Source of the DNA: Streptomyces sp. S.PNR 29
GTDB lineage: Bacteria > Actinomycetota > Actinomycetes > Streptomycetales > Streptomycetaceae
Direction of reading: 5' to 3'
NCBI RefSeq assembly: GCF_030386795.1
Contig: NZ_JANUQM010000001.1
Coordinates: forward strand, 244,363-308,362
Length of the DNA: 64,000 bases
Below the pieces are notes generated by a model. The model had not been told where the DNA came from, searched no databases, and worked only from the letters and a program-made list of their open reading frames with translations. Below, in pieces: positions 43,969 through 58,718 of this stretch (its first letter is position 1; each line of letters starts with the position of its first letter). The translations under genes were made by a program, and so were the position numbers.

Positions 43969-46900
43969 TTGGCCGCCTCGCGCACTGCCTCGACCGCGAA
44001 TACGAACAACGGCGCCAGCACCGCCCCGCTGCGCATCTCCTTTGCAAAGATCAAGGAGCCTCTCGAGGTTCCGAACCTGCTCGCGCTGCAGACCGAGAGC
44101 TTCGACTGGCTGCTCGGCAACACCGCCTGGCAGAGTCGGGTCGAGGAGGCTCTTGAGAACGGGCAGGACGTCCCCACCAAGTCCGGCCTCGAGGAGATCT
44201 TCGAGGAGATCTCCCCGATCGAGGACTTCTCCGGGTCGATGTCGCTGACGTTCCGGGACCACCGCTTCGAGCCGCCGAAGAACTCGATCGACGAGTGCAA
44301 GGAGCGCGACTTCACGTACGCGGCCCCGCTCTTCGTCACCGCCGAGTTCACCAACAACGAGACCGGCGAGATCAAGTCCCAGACCGTCTTCATGGGCGAC
44401 TTCCCGCTCATGACGAACAAGGGCACCTTCGTCATCAACGGCACCGAGCGTGTCGTGGTGTCGCAGCTGGTCCGTTCCCCCGGTGTCTACTTCGACTCCA
44501 CCATCGACAAGACGTCCGACAAGGACATCTTCTCCGCCAAGATCATCCCGTCCCGGGGTGCCTGGCTGGAGATGGAGATCGACAAGCGCGACATGGTCGG
44601 TGTCCGTATCGACCGCAAGCGCAAGCAGTCCGTGACCGTTCTTCTGAAGGCGCTCGGCTGGACGACCGAGCAGATCCTGGAGGAGTTCGGCGAGTACGAG
44701 TCCATGCGCGCCACCCTGGAGAAGGACCACACCCAGGGCCAGGACGACGCGCTGCTCGACATCTACCGCAAGCTGCGCCCGGGCGAGCCCCCCACGCGCG
44801 AGGCCGCGCAGACGCTCCTTGAGAACCTCTACTTCAACCCCAAGCGCTACGACCTCGCCAAGGTCGGCCGCTACAAGGTCAACAAGAAGCTGGGTACGGA
44901 CACCCCGCTGGACGCGGGCATCCTGACCGTCGAGGACATCATCGCGACGATCAAGTACCTGGTGAAGCTGCACGCCGGTGAGACCGAGACGGTCGGTGAC
45001 AACGGCCAGCCGGTCGTCGTCGAGACCGACGACATCGACCACTTCGGCAACCGCCGCCTGCGCAGCGTCGGCGAGCTCATCCAGAACCAGGTCCGTACGG
45101 GTCTGGCGCGTATGGAGCGCGTCGTGCGCGAGCGCATGACCACGCAGGACGTCGAGGCGATCACGCCGCAGACCCTGATCAACATCCGGCCGGTCGTCGC
45201 CTCCATCAAGGAGTTCTTCGGCACCAGCCAGCTGTCCCAGTTCATGGACCAGAACAACCCGCTGTCCGGGCTGACGCACAAGCGTCGTCTGTCCGCGCTC
45301 GGCCCGGGTGGTCTGTCCCGTGAGCGGGCCGGCTTCGAGGTCCGTGACGTGCACCCCTCGCACTACGGCCGCATGTGCCCGATCGAGACCCCCGAAGGCC
45401 CGAACATCGGTCTGATCGGCTCGCTCGCCACCTACGGCCGGGTCAACGCGTTCGGTTTCGTCGAGACCCCGTACCGCAAGGTGGAGGACGGCCAGGTCAC
45501 CGACGAGGTGCACTACCTGACCGCCGACGAGGAGGACCGCTTCGTCATCGCGCAGGCCAACGCGCCGCTGACGGACGACCTCCGCTTCGCCGAGAACCGC
45601 GTGCTGGTCCGCCGTAAGGGCGGCGAGGTCGACTACGTCGGCCCCGAGGACGTGGACTACATGGACGTCTCGCCGCGCCAGATGGTGTCGGTCGCGACCG
45701 CCATGATCCCCTTCCTTGAGCACGACGACGCCAACCGTGCCCTCATGGGCGCGAACATGATGCGCCAGGCCGTTCCGCTGATCCAGGCGGAGTCCCCGCT
45801 CGTCGGCACCGGCATGGAGTACCGCTCCGCCGTCGACGCCGGCGACGTCGTCAAGGCCGAGAAGGCCGGTGTGGTCCAGGAGGTCTCCGCGGACTACATC
45901 ACCACCGCCAACGACGACGGCACGTACATCACGTACCGCCTGGCCAAGTTCGCCCGCTCCAACCAGGGCACCTCGGTCAACCAGAAGGTCATCGTCAACG
46001 AGGGCGACCGGATCATCGAGGGCCAGGTCCTCGCCGACGGTCCGGCCACCCAGAACGGCGAGATGGCGCTCGGCAAGAACCTGCTGGTCGCCTTCATGCC
46101 CTGGGAAGGCCACAACTACGAGGACGCGATCATCCTCAGCCAGCGCCTGGTGCAGGACGACGTCCTCTCCTCGATCCACATCGAGGAGCACGAGGTCGAC
46201 GCCCGTGACACCAAGCTCGGCCCCGAGGAGATCACCCGGGACATCCCGAACGTCTCCGAGGAGGTCCTCGCCGACCTCGACGAGCGCGGCATCATCCGCA
46301 TCGGTGCCGAGGTCATCGCCGGTGACATCCTCGTCGGCAAGGTCACGCCCAAGGGTGAGACCGAGCTGACGCCGGAGGAGCGTCTGCTGCGCGCGATCTT
46401 CGGTGAGAAGGCCCGTGAGGTCCGTGACACCTCGCTGAAGGTGCCGCACGGCGAGACCGGCAAGGTCATCGGCGTGCGCGTCTTCGACCGCGAGGAGGGC
46501 GACGAGCTTCCCCCCGGTGTGAACCAGCTTGTGCGCGTGTACGTGGCGCAGAAGCGCAAGATCACCGACGGTGACAAGCTCGCCGGCCGCCACGGCAACA
46601 AGGGCGTCATCTCGAAGATCCTGCCGATCGAGGACATGCCGTTCCTGGAGGACGGCACCCCGGTCGACATCATCCTCAACCCGCTGGGTGTGCCGTCCCG
46701 AATGAACCCGGGACAGGTCCTGGAGATCCACCTCGGCTGGCTCGCCAGCCAGGGCTGGGACGTCTCCGGCCTGGCGGACGAGTGGGCGCAGCGCCTCCAG
46801 GGCATCGGCGCCGACTCGGTTCCGGCGCGGACCAACGTCGCGACCCCGGTCTTCGACGGTGCCCGCGAGGACGAGCTGGCCGGTCTGCTGGAGCACACCC

Positions 46901-47454
46901 TGCCGAACCGCGACGGTGACCGCATGGTCCTCCCGACCGGTAAGGCGCGGCTGTTCGACGGCCGTTCCGGTGAGCCGTTCCCGGACCCGATCTCGGTCGG
47001 CTACATGTACATCCTGAAGCTGCACCACCTGGTCGACGACAAGCTGCACGCCCGCTCGACCGGCCCGTACTCGATGATCACCCAGCAGCCGCTGGGTGGT
47101 AAGGCCCAGTTCGGTGGCCAGCGGTTCGGTGAGATGGAGGTGTGGGCACTCGAGGCCTACGGTGCCGCGTACGCGCTCCAGGAGCTCCTGACCATCAAGT
47201 CCGACGACGTCACCGGCCGTGTGAAGGTCTACGAGGCGATCGTCAAGGGCGAGAACATCCCGGAGCCCGGCATCCCCGAGTCCTTCAAGGTGCTCATCAA
47301 GGAGATGCAGTCCCTGTGCCTGAACGTGGAGGTGCTGTCCAGCGACGGTATGTCCATCGAGATGCGTGACACCGACGAGGACGTCTTCCGCGCTGCGGAG
47401 GAGCTCGGCATCGACCTGTCCCGGCGTGAGCCGAGCAGCGTCGAAGAGGTCTGA
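43969..47454 (+). CDS. rpoB: DNA-directed RNA polymerase subunit beta
   Basis: A 1161-residue beta subunit. The start is a TTG with GGAAGG upstream; it gives the usual [16 protein letters not shown]-terminus and places the rifampicin-region residues at Asp427, His437 and Ser442, the numbers used for S. coelicolor. The region ([29 protein letters not shown]) is wild type, so rifampicin sensitivity is expected. The catalytic-side [14 protein letters not shown] and C-terminal [20 protein letters not shown] blocks are intact. It is followed by rpoC after 94 nt. Confidence 0.98.
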   Translation: MAASRTASTANTNNGASTAPLRISFAKIKEPLEVPNLLALQTESFDWLLGNTAWQSRVEEALENGQDVPTKSGLEEIFEEISPIEDFSGSMSLTFRDHRFEPPKNSIDECKERDFTYAAPLFVTAEFTNNETGEIKSQTVFMGDFPLMTNKGTFVINGTERVVVSQLVRSPGVYFDSTIDKTSDKDIFSAKIIPSRGAWLEMEIDKRDMVGVRIDRKRKQSVTVLLKALGWTTEQILEEFGEYESMRATLEKDHTQGQDDALLDIYRKLRPGEPPTREAAQTLLENLYFNPKRYDLAKVGRYKVNKKLGTDTPLDAGILTVEDIIATIKYLVKLHAGETETVGDNGQPVVVETDDIDHFGNRRLRSVGELIQNQVRTGLARMERVVRERMTTQDVEAITPQTLINIRPVVASIKEFFGTSQLSQFMDQNNPLSGLTHKRRLSALGPGGLSRERAGFEVRDVHPSHYGRMCPIETPEGPNIGLIGSLATYGRVNAFGFVETPYRKVEDGQVTDEVHYLTADEEDRFVIAQANAPLTDDLRFAENRVLVRRKGGEVDYVGPEDVDYMDVSPRQMVSVATAMIPFLEHDDANRALMGANMMRQAVPLIQAESPLVGTGMEYRSAVDAGDVVKAEKAGVVQEVSADYITTANDDGTYITYRLAKFARSNQGTSVNQKVIVNEGDRIIEGQVLADGPATQNGEMALGKNLLVAFMPWEGHNYEDAIILSQRLVQDDVLSSIHIEEHEVDARDTKLGPEEITRDIPNVSEEVLADLDERGIIRIGAEVIAGDILVGKVTPKGETELTPEERLLRAIFGEKAREVRDTSLKVPHGETGKVIGVRVFDREEGDELPPGVNQLVRVYVAQKRKITDGDKLAGRHGNKGVISKILPIEDMPFLEDGTPVDIILNPLGVPSRMNPGQVLEIHLGWLASQGWDVSGLADEWAQRLQGIGADSVPARTNVATPVFDGAREDELAGLLEHTLPNRDGDRMVLPTGKARLFDGRSGEPFPDPISVGYMYILKLHHLVDDKLHARSTGPYSMITQQPLGGKAQFGGQRFGEMEVWALEAYGAAYALQELLTIKSDDVTGRVKVYEAIVKGENIPEPGIPESFKVLIKEMQSLCLNVEVLSSDGMSIEMRDTDEDVFRAAEELGIDLSRREPSSVEEV

Positions 47455-47548
47455 CGGGAGTTGGGCGGGCCTGCCACCAAGGCCCGCCACCCCTGGTGAC
47501 CCCCGTACAGACCCAAAGACTTACGACCCTGAGAGGGATTGACGCATA

Positions 47549-51448
<3,900 letters not shown>

Positions 51449-51465
51449 GCGGGTCGCTTGAGCCG

Positions 51466-51495
51466 AGGGCGGTCATCCTTTGGGGTGGCCGCCCT
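51466..51495 (+). terminator. Terminator after rpoC
   Basis: A 13-bp stem with G-T pairs (51466-51478 with 51483-51495) and a 4-nt loop, 18 nt after the rpoC stop; CGGCGTGTC follows. Confidence 0.8.
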
Positions 51496-51544
51496 TCGGC
51501 GTGTCAGCGCCGCCCCCCTTGTGGGTACTCCGTTCACCGACACC

Positions 51545-51961
51545 TTAAGTGGTGTCCATGTAGGCCATGATCAGTTCGGCATCTTGCCGATCCTTGAGCC
51601 TACTTGATTTTCTCTTCCATTCGAGTACATCGGAGAGCGGACAGAAGGGAATTCCGTCCACCAGTTCGGCCGAATTGATCAGGGTGTCTGCATCGCGAGT
51701 CCCTGGAAGCCACCGGTCGAAGATTTCGAGGTGTCCGCCGAAGAGCACCACCATCGAACCGTGTCCGGAAGGGGGAACCGTTGCTTCGCCCATACTCAGT
51801 GCGATTTTCCAGGCGGCATTTCTCGCAACGATGTCGAGATCACCGATGTCCTGGCGAAGCCCGTGTGCGAGCAATGGTCCACTGCCGGCGACTACATAAT
51901 CGGCTGACGGTAGGCCCAGAGAGATGAGTTCTCGAATGAATGGATGCTGCCTGAGTTCCAA
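51545..51961 (-). CDS. Small nucleotidyltransferase-fold protein
   Basis: A 138-residue protein with the minimal nucleotidyltransferase motif: AGSGPLLAHGLR then DIGDLDIVA, giving Gly26-Ser27 and the Asp41/Asp43 pair, and a third acidic residue in HLEIFDRW (Glu79). This pattern is shared with MNT/AbiEii-type antitoxin-toxin and aminoglycoside nucleotidyltransferases. The start is a TTG with AGGAG 5-6 nt upstream. It is 8 nt after the membrane protein gene. Base composition is lower in G+C than its neighbours (a 60-base sample is 53%). Target and role unknown. Confidence 0.7.
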   Translation of the reverse strand: MELRQHPFIRELISLGLPSADYVVAGSGPLLAHGLRQDIGDLDIVARNAAWKIALSMGEATVPPSGHGSMVVLFGGHLEIFDRWLPGTRDADTLINSAELVDGIPFCPLSDVLEWKRKSSRLKDRQDAELIMAYMDTT

Positions 51962-51969
51962 GAAATCTC

Positions 51970-52728
51970 CTAGAGGATAGGCAGCCCAACTACCGCGCGC
52001 GCAGCAATGCTCATGGCCAAGGCCGCGATGACGCTAGCCAGCGTACCGATGAGGAAGTACTTGGACGCATGGTTGACGTGATCGACTGGAGCACGTGCCA
52101 AAGCTTTGGCTGCCAGCACCAGTGCTGCGGCATCCGGCTGGCCCGCAGCCAGGAAGGCGAACAGAAGGCCACGCTCGACCAGGCCGATGGCTCTGCCGCC
52201 GCTGCGGATCAGTGCCAGAGCAGAGTCCCTGTTCTGCCCGTCAGGGAGGGCGTAGACCTCCTCGACCACCGGATCGGTGGCTGTCTTGACCAATGCGCCT
52301 CCGCCGAAGACGGCGATAAGCATGGCGGATAACATCACGGCCAGCGTGTCATTGTGCAGTAAGTCGTTTCCGGCCGAGGGGAGCGTACTCCTGGCGGTCC
52401 ACAGACCGACGACAATTGCAAGCGTTATCGTTGCGTAGCCCGCCCGTTTTCCGGTGCTCGTGCCCGCTGCAAAGAGCGAAGTGGTTACGGAAAAACCCAT
52501 GGCTGGGGTGGAGGAGTTGCGAAACAGCAGCGTGCAGCCGATTGTCAGAAGTGCTGCTGACGCCAATGCCCACCATGATCTGGCATCGCTCATGTACGGG
52601 GCGATGGTGTAGCACCCGTACGTCACCGTGCAACAAATGGTCATGCCGGGACGTGTTGTGAACCACTTGCGCTCCCAGGAGACGACCAGTGGCGCGGCCA
52701 GGCCGAAAAGAACACGTGCTGCTTCCAA
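51970..52728 (-). CDS. Multi-pass membrane protein of unknown function, with a TTA codon
   Basis: A 252-residue protein with about seven hydrophobic segments. The C-terminal part (GGRAIGLVERGLLFAFLAAG, LVLAAKALARAP, YFLIGTLASVIAALAM) follows a G-x-x-I-G-x-x-E-R ... IGTL-S-V pattern seen in uncharacterised membrane proteins, some of the DUF3307 kind. An in-frame TTA leucine codon at 52360-52362 makes it a candidate for control by bldA tRNA. The start is uncertain: TTG at 52728 (GGGGGAG close by) or ATG at 52644. Lower G+C than its neighbours (58% in a sample). Forms a two-gene unit with the nucleotidyltransferase. Confidence 0.68.
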   Translation of the reverse strand: MEAARVLFGLAAPLVVSWERKWFTTRPGMTICCTVTYGCYTIAPYMSDARSWWALASAALLTIGCTLLFRNSSTPAMGFSVTTSLFAAGTSTGKRAGYATITLAIVVGLWTARSTLPSAGNDLLHNDTLAVMLSAMLIAVFGGGALVKTATDPVVEEVYALPDGQNRDSALALIRSGGRAIGLVERGLLFAFLAAGQPDAAALVLAAKALARAPVDHVNHASKYFLIGTLASVIAALAMSIAARAVVGLPIL

Positions 52729-52906
52729 AGCTCCCCCAGCTCGCTTTGCTGTGCACCGGCTACATCCGTCGAGATGCTATCGCCGGGCAGCAGAGCGAAC
52801 TGAGGGAATGCGCCACAGCCGTGTTCCGTCGTCGATCGCCGGACGTGGGCATCTTCACCTTGGTTGGCGCATCATGGAGGGAACCCGGCGCTCCGGGAGG
52901 TGCTCC

Positions 52907-53437
52907 GTGTCGCAGCCCCCGTATCCGCAGTGGCAGCCCTGGCAGCCCTGGCAACCCCACAGCACCCCGTCGATGCTCGCCTCGCACGCCGACCGGGAGC
53001 GGGCCGTGGACGTGCTCAGGGCGGGGTACGGCGAGGGGCGGATGGAGCAGCCGGAGTTCGAGCGGAGGGTTGCGCGGGCGTACGCGGCCCGTACGGTGGG
53101 GGAGCTGGCGCTGCTCGTCGCCGATCTGCCGCAGGGGCCCGTCCCGCAGCCGGTGGGTGTCTCGCCGGTGCCGCGGGCGTTCCTGCCGGTGCCGCGGGTG
53201 CGCACGAACGGGAAGGCGGTCGGGGCCGCGGTGTGCGGGCTGTTGTGCGTGCCCACGTTCGGGCTCACCGGCATCCCGGCGGTCGTCCTGGGGCACGCGG
53301 CGCGGGCGGAGATCCGGCGCTCGGGCGAGGGCGGGGACGGGCTCGCGCTGACCGGGCTGGTTCTGGGGTGGTTGTCCAACGCAGGGTGGGCACTCGTTCT
53401 GGTGCTGCTGGCCGTGGTGTTCTTCGCGGCCGGCTGA
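52907..53437 (+). CDS. DUF1707 and DUF4190 domain membrane protein
   Basis: A 176-residue protein. A proline/tryptophan-rich leader (PPYPQWQPWQPWQP) precedes a DUF1707-type segment (HADRERAVDVLRAGYGEGRM, EFERRVARAYAARTVGEL), then two membrane helices with a loop (AVGAAVCGLLCVPTFGLTGIPAVVLGHAARAEIRRSG, in parts) as in DUF4190. Function unknown; common in Streptomyces. The GTG at 52907 follows GGGAGG by 6 nt; an ATG 11 codons upstream is less likely. Confidence 0.82.
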   Translation: MSQPPYPQWQPWQPWQPHSTPSMLASHADRERAVDVLRAGYGEGRMEQPEFERRVARAYAARTVGELALLVADLPQGPVPQPVGVSPVPRAFLPVPRVRTNGKAVGAAVCGLLCVPTFGLTGIPAVVLGHAARAEIRRSGEGGDGLALTGLVLGWLSNAGWALVLVLLAVVFFAAG

Positions 53438-53447
53438 AGCCCGGACA

Positions 53448-53490
53448 GGGCAAGAGAAGCAGGCAAGAGAAGCAGGGCAAGAGAAGCAGG
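53448..53490. repeat. Short direct repeats, three copies of ~14 bp
   Basis: GGCAAGAGAAGCAG occurs three times in a row (once shortened by one base). It lies right after the DUF1707 gene, in the 385-nt gap before rpsL. The rest of that gap holds the rpsL promoter and nothing else I can support. Confidence 0.85.
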
Positions 53491-53598
53491 GACATAAGAA
53501 AATAGCTCAAAACGGACATCAGTCGCCGATTTGAAGATCATTCGCGGCTTGTGGTCTTGACATGTCCCGCATGGCGATGTGGGCGGCGCCCATTTGTT

Positions 53599-53627
53599 TT
53601 GACCGCAGCGAATGCGATAGGTACGCT
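53599..53627 (+). promoter_or_regulatory. rpsL operon promoter
   Basis: TTGACC (53599-53604), a 17-nt spacer, and TACGCT (53622-53627), about 190 nt before rpsL. A near-consensus primary promoter for the rpsL-rpsG-fusA(-tuf) operon. Confidence 0.7.
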
Positions 53628-53822
53628 CAGACCTTGTGCCTGGGGTGTGCCCTGGCCCTCGTGCGTGCCTTCAACCGCATAAAGGGCTGAGACCGGCCAC
53701 CGTAATCTGCGCCCTTTTCGCCGTCGCCGGTGAGAGTCTGCGGGATTCGACACACCCGACCGCGTGGGTCGGTGACGTTCCAGGTTAGCTGTACCCATCG
53801 GCACACAGAAACCGGAGAAGTA

Positions 53823-54194
53823 GTGCCTACGATCCAGCAGCTGGTCCGCAAGGGCCGGCAGGACAAGGTCGAGAAGAACAAGACGCCCGCACTTGAGGGT
53901 TCCCCTCAGCGTCGTGGCGTCTGCACGCGTGTGTTCACGACCACCCCGAAGAAGCCGAACTCGGCCCTGCGTAAGGTCGCGCGTGTGCGTCTGACCAGCG
54001 GGATCGAGGTCACCGCTTACATTCCGGGTGAGGGACACAACCTGCAGGAGCACTCCATCGTGCTCGTGCGCGGCGGCCGTGTGAAGGACCTGCCGGGTGT
54101 TCGCTACAAGATCATCCGCGGCTCGCTCGACACCCAGGGTGTCAAGAACCGCAAGCAGGCTCGCAGCCGTTACGGCGCCAAGAAGGAGAAGTAA
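53823..54194 (+). CDS. rpsL: 30S ribosomal protein S12
   Basis: A 123-residue S12 with [12 protein letters not shown] and the decoding-site loops [19 protein letters not shown] and [14 protein letters not shown]. Lys43 and Lys88, the positions changed in streptomycin-resistant (and antibiotic-overproducing) Streptomyces mutants, are wild type. GTG start with GGAG 6 nt upstream. A longer reading is not conserved. Confidence 0.97.
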   Translation: MPTIQQLVRKGRQDKVEKNKTPALEGSPQRRGVCTRVFTTTPKKPNSALRKVARVRLTSGIEVTAYIPGEGHNLQEHSIVLVRGGRVKDLPGVRYKIIRGSLDTQGVKNRKQARSRYGAKKEK

Positions 54195-54196
54195 GC

Positions 54197-54667
54197 ATGC
54201 CTCGTAAGGGCCCCGCCCCGAAGCGTCCGGTCATCATCGACCCGGTTTACGGCTCCCCCCTGGTGACCTCCCTGATCAACAAGGTGCTGCTGAACGGCAA
54301 GCGCTCCACCGCCGAGCGCATCGTCTACGGCGCCATGGAGGGCCTGCGCGAGAAGACCGGCAACGACCCGGTCATCACGCTCAAGCGCGCTCTGGAGAAC
54401 ATCAAGCCGACCCTCGAGGTCAAGTCCCGCCGCGTCGGTGGCGCCACCTACCAGGTGCCGGTCGAGGTCAAGCCCGGCCGTGCCAACACCCTGGCGCTGC
54501 GCTGGCTCGTGGGCTACTCCCGCGCCCGTCGCGAGAAGACCATGACCGAGCGTCTGCTCAACGAGCTTCTCGACGCCTCCAACGGCCTCGGTGCCGCTGT
54601 GAAGAAGCGCGAGGACACGCACAAGATGGCCGAGTCCAACAAGGCCTTCGCGCACTACCGCTGGTAG
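54197..54667 (+). CDS. rpsG: 30S ribosomal protein S7
   Basis: A 156-residue S7, starting [20 protein letters not shown] and carrying the [21 protein letters not shown]-like centre (here [19 protein letters not shown]). It nucleates the 30S head and can repress its own operon. It begins 2 nt after the rpsL stop with AAGGAGAAG upstream. Confidence 0.97.
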   Translation: MPRKGPAPKRPVIIDPVYGSPLVTSLINKVLLNGKRSTAERIVYGAMEGLREKTGNDPVITLKRALENIKPTLEVKSRRVGGATYQVPVEVKPGRANTLALRWLVGYSRARREKTMTERLLNELLDASNGLGAAVKKREDTHKMAESNKAFAHYRW

Positions 54668-54706
54668 TCGCTACCCCATCGAGAACCGAGAGAAGACTGA
54701 AGCCTT

Positions 54707-56833
54707 ATGGCTACCACTTCGCTTGACCTGGCCAGGGTGCGCAACATCGGCATCATGGCCCACATCGACGCGGGCAAGACGACCACCACCGAGCGGATCC
54801 TGTTCTACACCGGCGTTTCGTACAAGATCGGTGAGGTCCACGACGGCGCTGCCACCATGGACTGGATGGAGCAGGAGCAGGAGCGTGGCATCACGATCAC
54901 CTCTGCTGCCACCACCTGCCACTGGCCGCTGGAGAACGTCGACCACACCATCAACATCATCGACACGCCGGGCCACGTGGACTTCACCGTCGAGGTGGAG
55001 CGCTCCCTGCGCGTGCTCGACGGTGCCGTGACGGTGTTCGACGGCGTCGCCGGCGTTGAGCCCCAGTCCGAGACGGTGTGGCGTCAGGCGGACCGCTACG
55101 GCGTTCCGCGTATCTGCTTCGTCAACAAGCTGGACCGCACCGGTGCCGAGTTCCACCGCTGCGTCGACATGATCACCGACCGCCTGGGTGCGCAGCCGCT
55201 CGTCATGCAGCTGCCCATCGGTGCCGAGGCGGACTTCAAGGGCGTCGTCGACCTGGTGAAGATGAAGGCCCTGGTCTGGTCCGCCGAGGCGACCAAGGGC
55301 GAGATGTACGACACCGTCGACATCCCGGCCACGCACACCGAGGCCGCCGAGGAGTGGCGCGGCAAGCTGCTGGAGGCCGTCGCCGAGAACGACGAGGAGA
55401 TGATGGAGCTGTACCTCGAGGGCGAGGAGCCCACCGAGGAGCAGCTGTACGCGGCGATCCGCCGCATCACCATCGCCTCCGGCAAGGGCTCCGGCACCAC
55501 GGTGACCCCCGTCTTCTGCGGCACCGCCTTCAAGAACAAGGGCGTCCAGCCCCTGCTCGACGCGGTCGTGCGCTACCTGCCGTCCCCGGTCGACATCGAG
55601 GCCATCGAGGGCCACGACGTCAAGGACCCGGAGACGGTCATCAAGCGCAAGCCGTCCGACGAGGAGCCGCTGTCGGCGCTGGCGTTCAAGATCATGAGCG
55701 ACCCGCACCTCGGCAAGCTCACCTTCGTCCGCGTGTACTCCGGCCGTCTGGTCTCCGGCACCGCCGTGCAGAACTCGGTCAAGGGCCGCAAGGAGCGCAT
55801 CGGCAAGATCTACCGCATGCACGCCAACAAGCGTGAGGAGATCGAGTCGGTGGGCGCCGGCGACATCGTCGCCGTGATGGGTCTGAAGCAGACCACGACC
55901 GGTGAGACGCTGTGCGACGAGAAGAACCCGGTGATCCTGGAGTCCATGGACTTCCCGGCGCCGGTCATCCAGGTCGCCATCGAGCCCAAGTCGAAGGGCG
56001 ACCAGGAGAAGCTGGGCGTCGCGATCCAGCGCCTGGCCGAGGAGGACCCGTCCTTCCAGGTCCACTCGGACGAGGAGACCGGCCAGACCATCATCGGCGG
56101 CATGGGCGAGCTGCACCTCGAGGTGCTGGTCGACCGTATGCGCCGTGAGTTCAAGGTCGAGGCCAACGTCGGCAAGCCGCAGGTCGCGTACCGCGAGACC
56201 ATCCGCAAGTCGGTCGAGAAGGTCGAGTACACCCACAAGAAGCAGACCGGTGGTACGGGCCAGTTCGGCCGTGTCATCATCTCGGTCGAGCCGATCGAGG
56301 GTGGCGACGCCTCCTACGAGTTCGTCAACCAGGTCACCGGTGGTCGTATCCCGAAGGAGTACATCCCCTCGGTCGACGCCGGCTGCCAGGAGGCCATGCA
56401 GTTCGGCATCCTCGCCGGTTACGAGATGACCGGTGTCCGCGTGACGCTGCTCGACGGTGCCTACCACGAGGTCGACTCCTCCGAGCTCGCGTTCAAGATC
56501 GCCGGTTCGCAGGCCTTCAAGGAGGCCGCGCGCAAGGCCAGCCCCGTGCTCCTTGAGCCGATGATGGCCGTCGAGGTCACCACGCCCGAGGACTACATGG
56601 GTGAGGTCATCGGCGACATCAACTCCCGCCGTGGCCAGATCCAGGCCATGGAGGAGCGGGCCGGTGCCCGCGTCGTGAAGGGTCTCGTGCCCCTCTCGGA
56701 GATGTTCGGTTACGTCGGCGACCTGCGCAGCAAGACGTCCGGCCGCGCCAGCTACTCCATGCAGTTCGACTCCTACGCCGAGGTTCCGCGGAACGTCGCC
56801 GAGGAGATCATCGCGAAGGCCAAGGGCGAGTAA
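54707..56833 (+). CDS. fusA: Elongation factor G
   Basis: A 708-residue translocase GTPase. G1 [15 protein letters not shown], switch [22 protein letters not shown] and G4 NKLD are intact, and domains II-V follow with the usual [14 protein letters not shown] and the C-terminal [12 protein letters not shown]. All fusidic-acid-target blocks look normal. ATG start. It lies between rpsG (39 nt) and tuf (156 nt). Confidence 0.98.
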   Translation: MATTSLDLARVRNIGIMAHIDAGKTTTTERILFYTGVSYKIGEVHDGAATMDWMEQEQERGITITSAATTCHWPLENVDHTINIIDTPGHVDFTVEVERSLRVLDGAVTVFDGVAGVEPQSETVWRQADRYGVPRICFVNKLDRTGAEFHRCVDMITDRLGAQPLVMQLPIGAEADFKGVVDLVKMKALVWSAEATKGEMYDTVDIPATHTEAAEEWRGKLLEAVAENDEEMMELYLEGEEPTEEQLYAAIRRITIASGKGSGTTVTPVFCGTAFKNKGVQPLLDAVVRYLPSPVDIEAIEGHDVKDPETVIKRKPSDEEPLSALAFKIMSDPHLGKLTFVRVYSGRLVSGTAVQNSVKGRKERIGKIYRMHANKREEIESVGAGDIVAVMGLKQTTTGETLCDEKNPVILESMDFPAPVIQVAIEPKSKGDQEKLGVAIQRLAEEDPSFQVHSDEETGQTIIGGMGELHLEVLVDRMRREFKVEANVGKPQVAYRETIRKSVEKVEYTHKKQTGGTGQFGRVIISVEPIEGGDASYEFVNQVTGGRIPKEYIPSVDAGCQEAMQFGILAGYEMTGVRVTLLDGAYHEVDSSELAFKIAGSQAFKEAARKASPVLLEPMMAVEVTTPEDYMGEVIGDINSRRGQIQAMEERAGARVVKGLVPLSEMFGYVGDLRSKTSGRASYSMQFDSYAEVPRNVAEEIIAKAKGE

Positions 56834-56876
56834 CGGACCCCGTCCAGACGCCGTAGGCTTGACTCCGGAGCCTCGT

Positions 56877-56910
56877 GGGGCATTCCCCCGCATTCTCGGG
56901 TGAATGCCCC
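56877..56910 (+). terminator. Hairpin between fusA and tuf
   Basis: GGGGCATTC (56877-56885) pairs with GAATGCCCC (56902-56910), with an inner CCCG/CGGG stem. A TTGACT -35-like box (56859-56864) lies just upstream, fitting reports that Streptomyces tuf1 has its own promoter besides read-through from rpsL. The hairpin may be a partial terminator. Confidence 0.6.
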
Positions 56911-56989
56911 GGGCCCCGGGTTTTGACAGCAAAGATCACCTGGCGCCGATGAAGTAAGGCGTACAGAACCACTCCACAGGAGGACCCCA

Positions 56990-58183
56990 GTGGCGAAGGC
57001 GAAGTTCGAGCGGACTAAGCCGCACGTCAACATCGGCACCATCGGTCACATCGACCACGGTAAGACCACCCTCACGGCGGCTATTACCAAGGTGCTGCAC
57101 GAGGCGTACCCGGACCTGAACGAGGCCACCCCGTTCGACAACATCGACAAGGCTCCTGAGGAGCGTCAGCGCGGTATCACCATCTCCATCGCGCACGTCG
57201 AGTACCAGACCGAGGCGCGTCACTACGCCCACGTCGACTGCCCGGGTCACGCGGACTACATCAAGAACATGATCACGGGTGCGGCGCAGATGGACGGCGC
57301 CATCCTCGTGGTCGCCGCCACCGACGGCCCGATGCCGCAGACCAAGGAGCACGTGCTCCTGGCCCGCCAGGTCGGCGTGCCGTACATCGTCGTCGCCCTG
57401 AACAAGGCCGACATGGTGGACGACGAGGAGATCCTGGAGCTCGTCGAGCTCGAGGTCCGTGAGCTCCTCACCGAGTACGAGTTCCCGGGCGACGACGTTC
57501 CGGTCGTCAAGGTCTCCGCTCTGAAGGCGCTCGAGGGCGACAAGGAGTGGACGCAGTCCGTCCTGGAGCTCATGAACGCCGTCGACACCGCGATTCCGGA
57601 GCCGGAGCGCGACGTCGACAAGCCGTTCCTGATGCCGATCGAGGACGTCTTCACCATCACCGGTCGCGGTACGGTCGTCACCGGCCGTATCGAGCGCGGT
57701 GTCCTCAAGGTGAACGAGGAAGTCGAGATCATCGGCATCAAGGAGCAGAAGACCAAGACCACGGTTACGGGCATCGAGATGTTCCGTAAGCTGCTGGACG
57801 AGGGTCAGGCCGGTGAGAACGTCGGTCTGCTGCTCCGCGGCATCAAGCGCGAGGATGTCGAGCGCGGCCAGGTCATCATCAAGCCGGGCACCGTCACCCC
57901 GCACACCGAGTTCGAGGCTCAGGCCTACATCCTGTCGAAGGACGAGGGTGGCCGCCACACCCCGTTCTTCAACAACTACCGCCCGCAGTTCTACTTCCGT
58001 ACGACGGACGTGACCGGCGTCGTGACCCTCCCCGAGGGCACCGAGATGGTCATGCCGGGTGACAACACCGAGATGAAGGTGGAGCTCATCCAGCCCGTCG
58101 CCATGGAGGAGGGCCTGAAGTTCGCCATCCGTGAGGGTGGCCGGACCGTGGGCGCCGGCCAGGTCACCAAGATCAACAAGTGA
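56990..58183 (+). CDS. tuf: Elongation factor Tu
   Basis: A 397-residue EF-Tu1. G1 [26 protein letters not shown] and the full domains II and III are present, ending in [17 protein letters not shown]. The kirromycin-contact region around [16 protein letters not shown] and the REGGRT motif look like sensitive wild type. It delivers aminoacyl-tRNA to the ribosome. GTG start with AGGAGG 8 nt upstream. The last gene of the str operon. Confidence 0.98.
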   Translation: MAKAKFERTKPHVNIGTIGHIDHGKTTLTAAITKVLHEAYPDLNEATPFDNIDKAPEERQRGITISIAHVEYQTEARHYAHVDCPGHADYIKNMITGAAQMDGAILVVAATDGPMPQTKEHVLLARQVGVPYIVVALNKADMVDDEEILELVELEVRELLTEYEFPGDDVPVVKVSALKALEGDKEWTQSVLELMNAVDTAIPEPERDVDKPFLMPIEDVFTITGRGTVVTGRIERGVLKVNEEVEIIGIKEQKTKTTVTGIEMFRKLLDEGQAGENVGLLLRGIKREDVERGQVIIKPGTVTPHTEFEAQAYILSKDEGGRHTPFFNNYRPQFYFRTTDVTGVVTLPEGTEMVMPGDNTEMKVELIQPVAMEEGLKFAIREGGRTVGAGQVTKINK

Positions 58184-58221
58184 CCTGATCCTGGCTGAGC
58201 CCTGAGGGGCTGGCTTTGAAG

Positions 58222-58251
58222 GGGCCCGTACGACTTCGGTCGTGCGGGCCC
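58222..58251 (+). terminator. Terminator after tuf
   Basis: GGGCCCGTACGAC (58222-58234) pairs with GTCGTGCGGGCCC (58239-58251), one G-T pair, UUCG tetraloop, then TTTCGCTT. Confidence 0.94.
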
Positions 58252-58265
58252 TTTCGCTTGTGCGC

Positions 58266-58652
58266 TCACGGGGATTGGGGTGCGGGCTCCTGCGGGCCGA
58301 GTGCCAGGAGGACGAGGACCGTCGCGCGGACGATGACGCCACCGAGCAGCGCGGCGAGGAAGCCGTCGACGTGGAGGCCGTACTCCATGTCGGAGCCCAG
58401 CCAGGAGACGAGCAGCCAGATCAGCGTGTCCTGGATGACGCCGACCACGCCGAGGATCAGCAGCAGGACCGGAGGAGCGGTTCTGATGTTGCTCGGGTAG
58501 CTGTAGATCAGCTGGTTCACGATGAGGAAGACGGCGCCGGCGAGCACCACTTCCCACGGCGGTGAGTCGAGTATCGGGCTGATGCCGGGGAGGAGCACGG
58601 TGGCCAGCGTGACTCCGAGGAAGGTGCCGAGGACGCGTCTTCGCTTTTCCAT
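58266..58652 (-). CDS. Small holin-like (phage holin superfamily IV) membrane protein
   Basis: A 128-residue protein with four hydrophobic helices (LGTFLGVTLATVLLPG, VLAGAVFLIVNQLIY, PPVLLLILGVVGVIQDTLIWLL, FLAALLGGVIVRATVLVLL). This four-helix layout and the VGVIQDTLIWLL-type third helix match the Actinobacteria holin superfamily IV/DUF group, whose role is unknown outside phage. The start is uncertain: ATG 58652 was chosen; ATG 58664 or a TTG further upstream are alternatives. It is 66 nt beyond the start of the convergent tuf terminator. Confidence 0.65.
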   Translation of the reverse strand: MEKRRRVLGTFLGVTLATVLLPGISPILDSPPWEVVLAGAVFLIVNQLIYSYPSNIRTAPPVLLLILGVVGVIQDTLIWLLVSWLGSDMEYGLHVDGFLAALLGGVIVRATVLVLLALGPQEPAPQSP

Positions 58653-58718
58653 GGGGCGGATCATGACTTGGCGCCTGTCTCGCGACAAGCCCCTCGGAGC
58701 GGCAAGATCCGGAACGGG

